NCBI GenBank assembly: GCA_900315675.1
Contig: OMZY01000019.1
Coordinates: 1-53,269 of the forward strand
From: an uncultured Eubacteriales bacterium
Lineage (GTDB): Bacteria; Bacillota; Clostridia; Christensenellales; Aristaeellaceae
DNA length: 53,269 nt
Direction of reading: 5' to 3'
Part shown: positions 7,913 through 15,541 of the stretch, piece by piece
Position numbering within the stretch: the first letter of the stretch is position 1
Layout: every line of letters begins with the position of its first letter
The notes under the pieces: generated by a model
What the model was told of the DNA's origin: nothing
The model's database searches: none
Seen by the model: the letters and a program-made list of their open reading frames with translations, nothing else
Made by a program: the position numbers and the translations under genes

Positions 7913-8992
7913 TTATATCACCCTTTCCGCCATGATTTCCTGCCAGCTAGTGTTGTATTTCTCCATAATGTACCGTACGATCGCATAACAGCACAGGTTC
8001 TTCTCCAGGAAGGAAATGTTGAGTGCCGGCATCAGGTTGTACAGAATGTTGGTCACCGACCGGAAGGTCAGATGAACCTTTCCGCTCACAATCTCATGCA
8101 GGTGTTTGTCCTTCCGGAACGCCTGGTGGAAGGGGCTTTCCAGGTCCCGGATATTTCTCTGCATTTGTGCTTCCTGATCTTTCAGCTGCCAGTAGCCTTC
8201 TTCTGAGAATTTCCCTTCCTCCGCCAGTGCTGCGCACTTATCATAAATCTGCGTCCAGGCTTCTCTGAACCGTCCCTCCAGGTCTCCGGGCGCATGTGTT
8301 TCATCAAATTGATCCATAGCCATTCTTCTGTATTCACCTTCAAAGTGCTGCCGGAACGCTTGTTCCTTGCCATACTGCCGGGCAATACCGAAGAAGCCCT
8401 CAATGTTGGAAAAGTAAACCATGCTGGCGTATTTTTCCCCCTGGTCAAACAGCGCCATCGTCATCTGGAACAGCTTCATTCCAAGCATGAGCATGTCCCG
8501 TTTCCCTTTTACCGTCCGCAGCGCCTCCTCAATCAGGGGCTGCAGCAGAAATTTGCTCTCAAAATGCAGCTTCACATGATCGGAGGAGTTGTACATCCGG
8601 TGATAGTATTCCGGATCCGGTGTCCCCTGGATCACTTTCAGGTGGTTTCGAGCCCTGATCGGTACCTTGTCTTTCCGCTCCATCTGCAGCAGGTTCTTCT
8701 GGTTCTTTTTATAACTTCTGAGGTTCTGCTGGATCTGTTCCGGTGTCCAGCTCAGTCCTTTCTCCCTGCAGTAGCGGAGAATCTCCCGCCGCAGTGTTTT
8801 GGGGTCTATCTCTTCTCCGGCATACACTACCTCTGTATTCGGGCCTCCGTTCCATTCCCGGGTGGCATAGTACTGTCCCTTGCGGTTTGCTTCCATGAAA
8901 GGGCAGATACATTCCAGATAAAAGTTTTTCTTTTCTTCCTCATCCCCGAAAAAGAATATATTCATTTTCCGATAGCCCGCCAGGGTATTCAT
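7913..8992 (-). CDS. Second thiopeptide/LanB-C-like protein (pyridine synthase candidate)
   Basis: 359 aa. The start resembles the thiopeptide-type biosynthesis domain: MNIFFFGDEEEKKNFYLECICPFMEA, then YYATREWNGGPNTEVVYAG, matching the family's RxWxxGPHxR region. A long helical body follows. The R-x-G-x-H signature is altered to REWNGGPN, so the protein is divergent. Thiopeptide clusters use two such proteins, one for glutamate elimination and one for the [4+2] reaction that forms the central pyridine and ejects the leader; this is a candidate for the second role. The GTG at 9019 overlaps the previous stop, but AGGAGGA lies eight bases before the ATG at 8992, which is chosen. Enzymatic role is inferred. 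Confidence 0.55.
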   Translation of the reverse strand: MNTLAGYRKMNIFFFGDEEEKKNFYLECICPFMEANRKGQYYATREWNGGPNTEVVYAGEEIDPKTLRREILRYCREKGLSWTPEQIQQNLRSYKKNQKNLLQMERKDKVPIRARNHLKVIQGTPDPEYYHRMYNSSDHVKLHFESKFLLQPLIEEALRTVKGKRDMLMLGMKLFQMTMALFDQGEKYASMVYFSNIEGFFGIARQYGKEQAFRQHFEGEYRRMAMDQFDETHAPGDLEGRFREAWTQIYDKCAALAEEGKFSEEGYWQLKDQEAQMQRNIRDLESPFHQAFRKDKHLHEIVSGKVHLTFRSVTNILYNLMPALNISFLEKNLCCYAIVRYIMEKYNTSWQEIMAERVI

Positions 8993-9015
8993 GACCGTTT
9001 CTCCTCCTGTCTCTG

Positions 9016-11529
9016 TCACCGGTACAGCGTTTGTTCCGCCTGGTATTCGCAGATATATTCATCGTCCCGGTTATCCGGATAAATTTCCTCCAGCACGAAC
9101 TGCTTCTGGTTCTCCATTTCCCGCAGCAGCTCCTGGAAAAGCAGCGGACTGTCCAGGTCGATATACTGGGGTTTCAGCGCTGTCCGGCCCATATTGTAAA
9201 AGTCAAAGTCATCACCGTTGATATAAGGACGGATGAAGAACCGCTTCGGCAGCCCGGCTTTCTCAAAGTCTGCCAGGATCTCCAGGTACAGCTCGTCCGC
9301 CGACTTGCTCAGGTCATAGATGCTGTTCAGCAGATACTGTTCCCGGATGAAGACCAGCTTCCCGTACTGTGTCCGCGGAATGTGATCCGCAATCAGTCCT
9401 TCATTCCGGTTTTTCTCCCACAGGTTCAGGTATGACGGATCAAATCGGGTTGAAGGCTGCATGCCGTTGACCGTTCGCAGCGGAATAGGCATCAGGTTGA
9501 TCGCCAGGCTTCCGAGAAACACACCGTTCACTTCGCCCAGATCATTATGTCCCAGCTTTACCAGTTTCTTTTCCGGATCGTAGTAGAAATAGCACTCGCT
9601 GATCGGAATGTCTCCCGATGTGGCGTCGTTCTGGTCCGTCAGGTTCAGTACCAGCCGCCTGTCAAAGATCCGCCGGTGCACATTGGCATTGAATCCGAAG
9701 CTCTCCGTGATTTCCGCCGGGTTCGGCCCAAAGGCATAGCGGCAGTAATCGCGGATTCTCCTGTTATCCTCATCAAACAGTTTCAGGAACCGTACAAAGA
9801 ACAGCAGCTGTCCTTTGTACACTTTATTGATTACCAGTTCCCCTTCCTTTTCCGCCTTCTGCAGATAGAAAGTGGCGCTGTCGATATCCTCATCAAATAT
9901 ATCCGGATGATTCGCCACCTCAGCGTCGATGAATGCTCTCAGATCCTGCGGTTCTTTTTGTCCCTTTCGTTTCAGGATCTCGGCATACATTTTTCTCTTC
10001 ATCGCCGAAATGGTCCTGATTTTTTCTCCCGCGTCGAAGCTGATGGTGCTGAAATTGTCCACCCAGACTCCTGTCAGTTTCGTTGAAGCCTCCACAAACA
10101 ACTTGTAAACTTCCAGGTCATCTGCCGGCACCTTCTCTGTTCCGTACTTTTCCAGGAACATTTCGCTGAACAGCACATAGCCCAGCACGCCCTGGTCAAA
10201 GATCCGGAAATACCTCTGCAGCTTATCCAGTTCGCTGTTTTTCAGTTCCCCGGCAGTCAGGGCTTTCTTCGGCCTGTCATACACACTGTCTTCATACAGC
10301 TGGATGTTGTGGACAAATTTCCGGCCCAGCACTTCTTCAATTTCGGCTATCAGCCGATCCATTTGATCCACTGCGGCAAAGCGTCCTCGCCAGTCGGCGT
10401 CCCGGAACTCCTTCACCAACTTTTCGTATTCTCTTATCCGGTCACGAACCTTTTCCAGGGTCCCTGCCCCGTCGTCCGTCAGGGCTGCTGTTTTTTCCTC
10501 AAACTCGCGGAAAATGTTCTCCTTCGTGTCATCAATGCTCAGGTGAGGGGTCAGCACATGGTTCCGGATCAGTTTCTCATGGATAAACTCCTGTGCTTTC
10601 GTTTCCTCCATCCCGTGTTCAACCAGCAGGCTGAGTAATTCACTGTAATGGAACACACGGTTTCCGAACTGCTCACAGATCAGCTCTATAATGCCTTTCC
10701 GCACCAGCCGTACGGTGCCGTCCACCGTCTTGTAAACCTTACCCTTTTCATAGTCACGCTGATACAGGAATATATAGCAGTCTCCATAGTCCTGGTGAGC
10801 GTTCAGCCGGTACTCCGCCTGGCTGGCAAAGTGCGGTATCTCCAGGATAAAGTCATAGACGGCCTTGATAATATAGTTGTTCGCTTCACAAATAGAACGC
10901 AGTCCTTCTCCCTGTTCCTGTTCGGCGGATTCCGGATCATAAAGGCACACAGAGGTCAGAAAACTGAAAGGGCTCGTCTTCATCGTTGCCCTGGTAAACA
11001 GCCGGATCAGCTGATGATCCAGTTTCCGGATGTCCGCATTGTGCTGCTTTACCGGGACTTCAAGGTACTTGTTCAGCTTATAGATAAAATCCTTGTTAAT
11101 GAGCGGCAGCGACCGGAGCACAAGCTGATCTTCCTTAAAGAAGGTACGCAGTGCTTCCCTGTTCCTGTCCAGGCATTGGACATACAGCATCCGGTAACGG
11201 CCTTCTGCCTGCAGGGTTTCCTCTACCTGGCTGTTGTAACGGGTGATCAGGTCTTCATATTCACTTCCCGTGAATTTTTCCCTGTTCGTCACAATTTTTC
11301 CGGCCATCATCTTCCGTTTTGCCTTCAGGATATCCGGATTCTGGCAAAGGCTGTACGCGTGTTCCAGCGTCTTCACGCCTTCCTCTGCCGCGGCCTTCAG
11401 TCGCACCGCAGCTTCCCTGTAATACTCTGCGGTTTCCGGCAGCTCCGGACACTCAACAGCTTTCAGTGCTGTCCTGGGCACATTTGTGCTCCGTTCCAGG
11501 CAGTAGGGGAACAGTTTTACGCCGTCCAT
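9016..11529 (-). CDS. Lantibiotic-type dehydratase, N-terminal (glutamylation) domain protein
   Basis: 837 aa, the size of a stand-alone LanB N-domain. The landmark RLFTRATMKTSPFSFLTSVCLYD (near residues 170-192) is the Lant_dehydr_N R-x-x-x-K-x-x-P-F motif. The C-terminal block LPKRFFIRPYINGDD...KPQYIDLDSPLLFQEL matches the family's closing motif. Such enzymes use glutamyl-tRNA to glutamylate Ser/Thr; elimination is then done by a separate SpaB_C-type protein, here probably 2389-3246. No C-terminal elimination domain is fused, so the system is split as in thiopeptides and goadsporin. It follows the ABC permease by 21 bases with a GAGAGGA ribosome site. Confidence 0.88.
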   Translation of the reverse strand: MDGVKLFPYCLERSTNVPRTALKAVECPELPETAEYYREAAVRLKAAAEEGVKTLEHAYSLCQNPDILKAKRKMMAGKIVTNREKFTGSEYEDLITRYNSQVEETLQAEGRYRMLYVQCLDRNREALRTFFKEDQLVLRSLPLINKDFIYKLNKYLEVPVKQHNADIRKLDHQLIRLFTRATMKTSPFSFLTSVCLYDPESAEQEQGEGLRSICEANNYIIKAVYDFILEIPHFASQAEYRLNAHQDYGDCYIFLYQRDYEKGKVYKTVDGTVRLVRKGIIELICEQFGNRVFHYSELLSLLVEHGMEETKAQEFIHEKLIRNHVLTPHLSIDDTKENIFREFEEKTAALTDDGAGTLEKVRDRIREYEKLVKEFRDADWRGRFAAVDQMDRLIAEIEEVLGRKFVHNIQLYEDSVYDRPKKALTAGELKNSELDKLQRYFRIFDQGVLGYVLFSEMFLEKYGTEKVPADDLEVYKLFVEASTKLTGVWVDNFSTISFDAGEKIRTISAMKRKMYAEILKRKGQKEPQDLRAFIDAEVANHPDIFDEDIDSATFYLQKAEKEGELVINKVYKGQLLFFVRFLKLFDEDNRRIRDYCRYAFGPNPAEITESFGFNANVHRRIFDRRLVLNLTDQNDATSGDIPISECYFYYDPEKKLVKLGHNDLGEVNGVFLGSLAINLMPIPLRTVNGMQPSTRFDPSYLNLWEKNRNEGLIADHIPRTQYGKLVFIREQYLLNSIYDLSKSADELYLEILADFEKAGLPKRFFIRPYINGDDFDFYNMGRTALKPQYIDLDSPLLFQELLREMENQKQFVLEEIYPDNRDDEYICEYQAEQTLYR

Positions 11530-11550
11530 TTTCTCGTCCTCTCTTCAAAA

Positions 11551-12297
11551 TCACTTATCTGTAGCGAAACCCTTCTGGAACTGGATCAGGATCAGGCAAA
11601 CCGCCACCCAGATTGCCAGGGCAATCAGGTTAATGATTTGCTGCGGCGTCCCGTACCATACGCGAACCAGGATCTGGTTCATGTGATATACCGGATTGAT
11701 GTAGATCAGCCAGCGCAGGACCACGGGCATCTTTTCCACCGGCATAATCAGTCCGCTGGCAAACAGCACATACTGGAAGCCGATAATCGTAAAGGGCATC
11801 ACCTGCCGGCTGTTCTTGAAGAAGCCGTGCAGTGTCAGGCTCAGCAGCATCATGATGATAACCGTTACCAGGAAGGCAAAGAAGAAGAGAATCATATGGC
11901 TGCTCAAGGGAATCCTGAACACAAGCGTCGCAATCGCAATCATTTCAAAGAAACCCAGGATAGAAATCAGCAGTCCCCTCAGGGAATAGGTCAACACTAC
12001 GTTAAACAGGCTGATCGGGCTCAGCAGGAGGCGCTTGAATATGCCGCTCTGCTTATCTGTAACGTATTGTGTGCCAATGTTGAAGAAAACTGTCAGGAAT
12101 GAGATCAGGATCATATACATCGGCAGGAATTGGGCAAAGCCCTCGATACTGGCTGCGTCCTTCGCCATTGACCCGGCATAGATCACAAAGAACACGCCCG
12201 GCAGCAGCAGGATCGGCAGTGCAAAGAAGGGTTCACGGAAAAAGATCACCAGGTCATACCAGAATTGTTTCCAGATACTTCTTACGGAGAATCTCAC
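11551..12297 (-). CDS. ABC-2 type transporter permease
   Basis: 248 aa with about six hydrophobic segments (residues 20-45, 60-80, 105-130, 135-160, 170-195 and 220-242), typical of ABC-2 exporters such as DrrB-like permeases. The sequence GFQYVLFASGLIMPVEKMPVVLRWLIYINPVYH is the usual ABC-2 C-terminal signature, with P-x-x-x-P and NP-x-x-H. It overlaps the ATPase gene by 4 bases (ATGA), so the two are translationally coupled. Position inside the RiPP operon suggests it exports the mature peptide, confers self-resistance, or both. Confidence 0.88.
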   Translation of the reverse strand: MRFSVRSIWKQFWYDLVIFFREPFFALPILLLPGVFFVIYAGSMAKDAASIEGFAQFLPMYMILISFLTVFFNIGTQYVTDKQSGIFKRLLLSPISLFNVVLTYSLRGLLISILGFFEMIAIATLVFRIPLSSHMILFFFAFLVTVIIMMLLSLTLHGFFKNSRQVMPFTIIGFQYVLFASGLIMPVEKMPVVLRWLIYINPVYHMNQILVRVWYGTPQQIINLIALAIWVAVCLILIQFQKGFATDK

Positions 12298-13022
12298 AGT
12301 TTTTCTCCTCCTTCCACCAATCTGAAATATGCGTCCGAGAAGAACTCAACGCCCAGCGCCTTTTTAATGTTTGCGGGCGAATCGTTCGCGGCGATCTTCC
12401 CCTTGTTCAGCACGATCACCCGATCGCAGAACTTGTCCACTTCTTCCATGGAGTGGGTTGAGAGCAGGATCGTCTTGTCCTTCTGGACTCCGCCCCGGAT
12501 CTTTTCCCAAACCAGCTGCGTCGCCTTGGGGTCCAGTCCGGTTGTAGGCTCATCCAGGAAAATCAGGTCCGGATCATGCAGGAATGCTATAGCCAGCAGG
12601 AACCGCTGTTTCCAGCCGCCTGAAAGTTTTTCAAACTTGGTGTTCAGATAAGGCTGCAGTTCAAAGTATTCCACCAGCCGGCTGATTTTTTCTTTCCCGA
12701 CGGAATAGAAGGAAGCAAACAGATCCAGCGCTTCTTTCAGTTTGATAAAGCTGTACATTCCGCCTTCCTGAAGCATGACGCCGATCTTTGCCCGGATCGC
12801 GTCCACAGATTTCTGTTCACCGGTGCTCTTCCCCAGGATCGTCACTGTACCGTTGTTCACTTTGCGGATCGTCATCAGGATCTCCAGCAATGTGGTTTTC
12901 CCTGTTCCGTTTGGTCCGACAACAGCCACTGTTTCACCAGCCGGTATTGCAAAGCTGATGTCATCCAATACGGTTTTCTCACCGTACTTTTTCGTGATGT
13001 TCCGAACATCAATAATACTCAT
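12294..13022 (-). CDS. ABC transporter ATP-binding protein
   Basis: 242 aa with a full set of ABC motifs: Walker A GPNGTGKTT (36-44), a Q-loop in GVMLQEGGMYSF, signature LSGGWKQR, Walker B LIFLDEP, D-loop GLDP, and H-loop LLSTHSMEE. The order and the 'drug exporter' style match DrrA/CcmA-type ATPases that work with ABC-2 permeases, here the coupled gene at 11551-12297. It starts 49 bases after the second agrD stop. Likely role: export of, or immunity to, the cluster product. Confidence 0.92.
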   Translation of the reverse strand: MSIIDVRNITKKYGEKTVLDDISFAIPAGETVAVVGPNGTGKTTLLEILMTIRKVNNGTVTILGKSTGEQKSVDAIRAKIGVMLQEGGMYSFIKLKEALDLFASFYSVGKEKISRLVEYFELQPYLNTKFEKLSGGWKQRFLLAIAFLHDPDLIFLDEPTTGLDPKATQLVWEKIRGGVQKDKTILLSTHSMEEVDKFCDRVIVLNKGKIAANDSPANIKKALGVEFFSDAYFRLVEGGEKL

Positions 13023-13071
13023 ACGCTCTCTCAGCCTTTCCGTTTGTTATTGGTCTCCCTCCGGGACCTGA

Positions 13072-13209
13072 TTACTTATTCTTCTTCAGCTTGTTCATGG
13101 CTTTGGGCTGCTTTGGCTGATATCCAAAGAAGATACAGCAACTGTTCGCCTGTGCCTCTGCCATTTTGACTGCTGCCTTCACGATGATCTGCTTTCCGAT
13201 GTTCTTCAT
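13072..13209 (-). CDS. agrD: AgrD-like cyclic autoinducer precursor, copy 2
   Basis: Encodes a 45-residue peptide reading MKNIGKQIIVKAAVKMAEAQ, then ANSCCIFFGYQPKQPKAM, then a Lys-rich tail ending KKNK. The amphipathic basic N-terminal helix, central Cys, and conserved Q-P-x-x-P recognition segment are the three parts of an AgrD precursor. By analogy with Clostridium perfringens AgrD (CLWFT followed by HQPEEP), AgrB should cut after Gly29 and form a thiolactone ring C25-I-F-F-G29, with Cys24 outside the ring. A ribosome site (AAAGGAGAAA) precedes the ATG. It differs from copy 1 only by Asn instead of Ser at residue 44. Confidence 0.85.
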   Translation of the reverse strand: MKNIGKQIIVKAAVKMAEAQANSCCIFFGYQPKQPKAMNKLKKNK

Positions 13210-13282
13210 TTTCTTTTTCTCCTTTCAATCTGTTCAGTTCGTCAGTCTTTCCGTTTGTTATTGGCCTCTTTTCTGGATCTGA

Positions 13283-13420
13283 TTACTTACTCTTCTTCAG
13301 CTTGTTCATAGCTTTGGGCTGCTTCGGCTGATAACCAAAGAAGATACAGCAACTGTTCGCCTGTGCCTCTGCCATTTTGACCGCTGCTTTCACGATGATC
13401 TGTTTTCCGATGTTCTTCAT
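13283..13420 (-). CDS. agrD: AgrD-like cyclic autoinducer precursor, copy 1
   Basis: A 45-residue peptide identical to copy 2 except Ser44 (tail KKSK). The signal region NSCCIFFGYQPKQP is unchanged, so both genes should produce the same autoinducer. This copy is first in the direction of transcription, after the three RiPP precursors. It is preceded by AAAGGAGAAA. AgrB, the sensor kinase and the response regulator lie 1-3 kb upstream on the same strand, with the RiPP precursor block inserted between agrC and agrD. Confidence 0.85.
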   Translation of the reverse strand: MKNIGKQIIVKAAVKMAEAQANSCCIFFGYQPKQPKAMNKLKKSK

Positions 13421-13524
13421 TTTCTTTTTCTCCTTTCAATCTGTTCAGTTCGTTTTTTATTTATGTTCCCGCCGCAGCGGTTTGAATTTCTTTCCTGGTT
13501 CTTCGGGAGGTCCCGCAAGGGGGC

Positions 13525-13538
13525 GATCGGCTGTTCAA
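13525..13538. promoter_or_regulatory. 14-bp inverted-repeat partner, downstream copy
   Basis: GATCGGCTGTTCAA here is the exact reverse complement of 14198-14211. This copy lies in the 165-base gap upstream of agrD; the other lies 39 bases upstream of the first precursor gene. A shared regulator site is possible. No binding protein is assigned. Confidence 0.35.
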
Positions 13539-13585
13539 ACAATTTTTCTCGTCCCCTCAGCAGGGTTGTTCTTCTGCTTTTCGGC

Positions 13586-13756
13586 TTAGTTCGCGGAGCC
13601 GCCGTTGATGCCGCAGCTGATGCAGCTGGTGCTTCCGCAGCAGGAACAGCTGGAGCTGGAGCTGGAGCCGCTCGTTGCGGCGGTCTCGCCCAGCAGAGAA
13701 GCTTCGGATACTTCCATAACCTCGATGTCTTCCATGTTCTTGATAGCTTCCTTCAT
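13586..13756 (-). CDS. RiPP precursor peptide 3 (Ser/Cys-rich core)
   Basis: 56 residues, too short for many gene finders. The leader MKEAIKNMEDIEVMEVSEAS continues with LLGETAATSG. The core then has six Ser in a row and the block SCSCCGSTSCISCG, ending INGGSAN. The leader is acidic and shared with the other two precursors; the core has the Ser, Cys and Gly content expected for azoles and dehydroamino acids. The leader/core boundary is probably after TSG, but this is inferred. An AGGAGAG-type ribosome site precedes the ATG. Confidence 0.85.
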   Translation of the reverse strand: MKEAIKNMEDIEVMEVSEASLLGETAATSGSSSSSSCSCCGSTSCISCGINGGSAN

Positions 13757-13776
13757 TTTTCTCTCCTCCTGTCTGC

Positions 13777-13968
13777 TTATTTGGATGCCTGAACGGTTGC
13801 GTTCGCGCTGCTGTCATTCATACCGCAGCTGATGCAGCTGGTTGATCCGCAGCAGGAGCAGCTGCCGCAGGCGCTGGATCCGCTTGTCGCGGCGGTCTCG
13901 CCCAGCAGAGAAGCTTCGGATACTTCCATAACCTCGATGTCTTCCATCGTCTTGAAAGCGTCTTTCAT
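13777..13968 (-). CDS. RiPP precursor peptide 2 (variant core, C-terminal extension)
   Basis: 63 residues. The leader is nearly the same as in its neighbours (starts MKDAFKTMED rather than MKEAIKNMED). The core begins SSACG instead of SSSSS, then has the shared SCSCCGSTSCISCG block, then MNDSS and a longer tail ANATVQASK. Its core therefore carries an extra Cys near the start and a possible C-terminal follower. The pattern S-x-x-G-S-C-S-C recalls the lactazole core in general form, which is only suggestive. It is 20 bases after precursor 1, with GGAGG as ribosome site. Confidence 0.88.
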   Translation of the reverse strand: MKDAFKTMEDIEVMEVSEASLLGETAATSGSSACGSCSCCGSTSCISCGMNDSSANATVQASK

Positions 13969-13988
13969 TTCCTTAACCTCCGTTTACG

Positions 13989-14159
13989 TCAGTTCACGCT
14001 GGAACCGTTGATGCCGCAGCTGATGCAGCTGGTAGAACCGCAGCAGGAGCAGCTGGAGCTGGAGCTGGAGCCGCTCGTCGCGGCAGTCTCGCCCAGCAGG
14101 GATGCCTCGGAAACTTCCATAACCTCGATGTCTTCCATGTTCTTGATAGCCTCTTTCAT
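13989..14159 (-). CDS. RiPP precursor peptide 1 (Ser/Cys-rich core)
   Basis: 56 residues and first gene of the biosynthetic operon. The leader is identical to precursor 3 and the core differs only at the C-terminus (INGSSVN instead of INGGSAN). It contains six consecutive Ser, then SCSCCGSTSCISCG. The ribosome site GGGAGGA lies upstream of the ATG. Its position directly behind the agrC terminator suggests its own promoter in 14160-14237, but no clear -10/-35 pair stands out. Confidence 0.85.
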   Translation of the reverse strand: MKEAIKNMEDIEVMEVSEASLLGETAATSGSSSSSSCSCCGSTSCISCGINGSSVN

Positions 14160-14197
14160 TTGTTTGTCCTCCCTTTCGTTTTTGTTTGATTTCGGTC

Positions 14198-14211
14198 TTG
14201 AACAGCCGATC
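14198..14211. promoter_or_regulatory. 14-bp inverted-repeat partner, upstream of precursor 1
   Basis: TTGAACAGCCGATC is the exact reverse complement of 13525-13538. The pair flanks the three precursor genes. It may be a shared binding site in the putative precursor promoter region. Confidence 0.35.
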
Positions 14212-14227
14212 TGGTGTCATTGTAACG

Positions 14228-14262
14228 ATAAAAAAAAGATTGTGGCGATCATTGCCACAATC
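14228..14262 (-). terminator. Rho-independent terminator of the agrBAC operon
   Basis: A 9-bp perfect stem (GATTGTGGC at 14238-14246 with GCCACAATC at 14254-14262), followed on the minus strand by eight or more T. It lies 16 bases past the kinase stop and separates the agr sensing operon from the precursor genes. Confidence 0.85.
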
Positions 14263-14278
14263 CAACGTTTTATTGCCA

Positions 14279-15541
14279 TCATCCAAGATAAAGCAGTATT
14301 TTTGTCCTGAAAATCTGTTCCTCCGCGTTCATTTCCAGTGTCCCGTGATACTTCTCCACGACCCGTTTCACGTTTTCCAGGCCGATACCGTGATTGTTCT
14401 CATCCGCTTTCTGCGTCAGGAGCCTGCTTCCCCGCCATTTCAGCTTGCCCTCAAACGGGTTTTCAGTCCGGATAAACAGCTGGTTCTTCACCAGTTTGAT
14501 AGACAGATGTATTCTCTTCTTCTCATTTTCCAGTTTTCTGCATGCTTCGATTGCATTGTCCAGCAGGTTCCCCAGGATAACCGTAATATCAAAATCGTCC
14601 ATACTCAGCTGTTCCGGAATACTGGTTTCCACCTCAATCGGTATTTCTTTCGCGCTGCTGATCTTGTAATGCAGCATGCTGTCCACGGCCGGCTGTCCGG
14701 TATAGACCTGCGGAACCGACGCCTGCGTCTCTTCCTGCATTCGGTGCAGGTATTCATCCAGTTCCTGATAGCGTTTTTGCTCTGAATACGAGCGCAGGAT
14801 CAGGATATGATTCTTGATGTCATGATAGATTCCACGGATTTTCTTCCGGCTGTCCAGCAGGATCTCCATTTCCCGCTCATAACTTTCCTTCTGTTCAGCC
14901 AGCAGAAGGTTTTTCACCCGTTCCTCTTCAGATACAATCAGCCGGTCATAGATGTAGATCACCACATAGTCAATCACCGCCAACATCAGTATGGCGCCAA
15001 CCAACACGTCTCCATGAAAATTGAAGACAAACATGGTAATCAAGCCAATCACCATAATCTGCATGAGGGTGACACCTGCCCAGCAGATCCAGTCACCTTC
15101 TGTGCTTCTGGCTACTCCTTTAAACCGCTTCAGAACCTGGACAATCAGTGACAGTATCACGCACTGAATAACCATTCCCATCTGCGAGAAGCTGTCCTGC
15201 TGGCGTTCCCAAAGTCCGCTCGGCACAAAGCCGCTGACCCATACAGCTGCCAGTTCCGCCAGTATCATGGCCACATACGTCACCAGCACCATCATAATAT
15301 TGCGTTTCAGTGTCTTCTCATATAACCGGTTCAGCAGAATCATGCCCGCTATATTCAAAAACATATTCAGCATCGGAATACCAAACAAAAGAAACACTGC
15401 GGATGTCACGGCATAGAATGCAAGATAGGCTGCTACTTCCCTCTGGAATGGAACTCTTTCCGCGGCATTGTGGCGAAAAACTCTGGCAATACATAAGGTG
15501 TTTAGCGCACCGGTAATCAGATATATCAATGTATTGCTCAT
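14279..15541 (-). CDS. agrC: AgrC-type sensor histidine kinase (GHKL)
   Basis: 420 aa. The first ~200 residues form about six membrane segments, the autoinducer-sensing part of AgrC kinases. A coiled linker leads to GIYHDIKNHILIL with the phospho-acceptor His, and a C-terminal GHKL ATPase domain with LGNLLDNAIEAC (N-box) and NNHGIGLENVKRVVEKYHG (G-box). It overlaps the response regulator stop by 4 bases (ATGA). It should detect the thiolactone made from the agrD genes and phosphorylate the regulator at 15538-16251. Confidence 0.88.
   Translation of the reverse strand: MSNTLIYLITGALNTLCIARVFRHNAAERVPFQREVAAYLAFYAVTSAVFLLFGIPMLNMFLNIAGMILLNRLYEKTLKRNIMMVLVTYVAMILAELAAVWVSGFVPSGLWERQQDSFSQMGMVIQCVILSLIVQVLKRFKGVARSTEGDWICWAGVTLMQIMVIGLITMFVFNFHGDVLVGAILMLAVIDYVVIYIYDRLIVSEEERVKNLLLAEQKESYEREMEILLDSRKKIRGIYHDIKNHILILRSYSEQKRYQELDEYLHRMQEETQASVPQVYTGQPAVDSMLHYKISSAKEIPIEVETSIPEQLSMDDFDITVILGNLLDNAIEACRKLENEKKRIHLSIKLVKNQLFIRTENPFEGKLKWRGSRLLTQKADENNHGIGLENVKRVVEKYHGTLEMNAEEQIFRTKILLYLG

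Larger units (their letters stand above)
13032..13453 (-). repeat. 211-bp tandem duplication carrying the two agrD genes
   Basis: Two near-identical units, 13032-13242 and 13243-13453, each hold one agrD gene with its upstream ribosome-site region. Corresponding landmarks (stop, start, the flanks CCGTTTGTTATTGG and CTGTTCAGTTCGT) are all exactly 211 bases apart. High identity, including synonymous sites, indicates a recent duplication. Confidence 0.9.

Noticed and set aside
13557-13817. Minus-strand frame of 86 codons over precursor 3
   Set aside because: It is out of frame with the precursor found at 13586-13756, which has a ribosome site and near-identity to its neighbours.
14160-14278. 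LytTR (AgrA-type) direct-repeat binding site before precursor 1
   Set aside because: AACGTTGGA and ATCGTTACA (minus strand) loosely match the LytTR pattern but are about 40 bases apart, too far for the usual 21-base phasing, and each has a mismatch.
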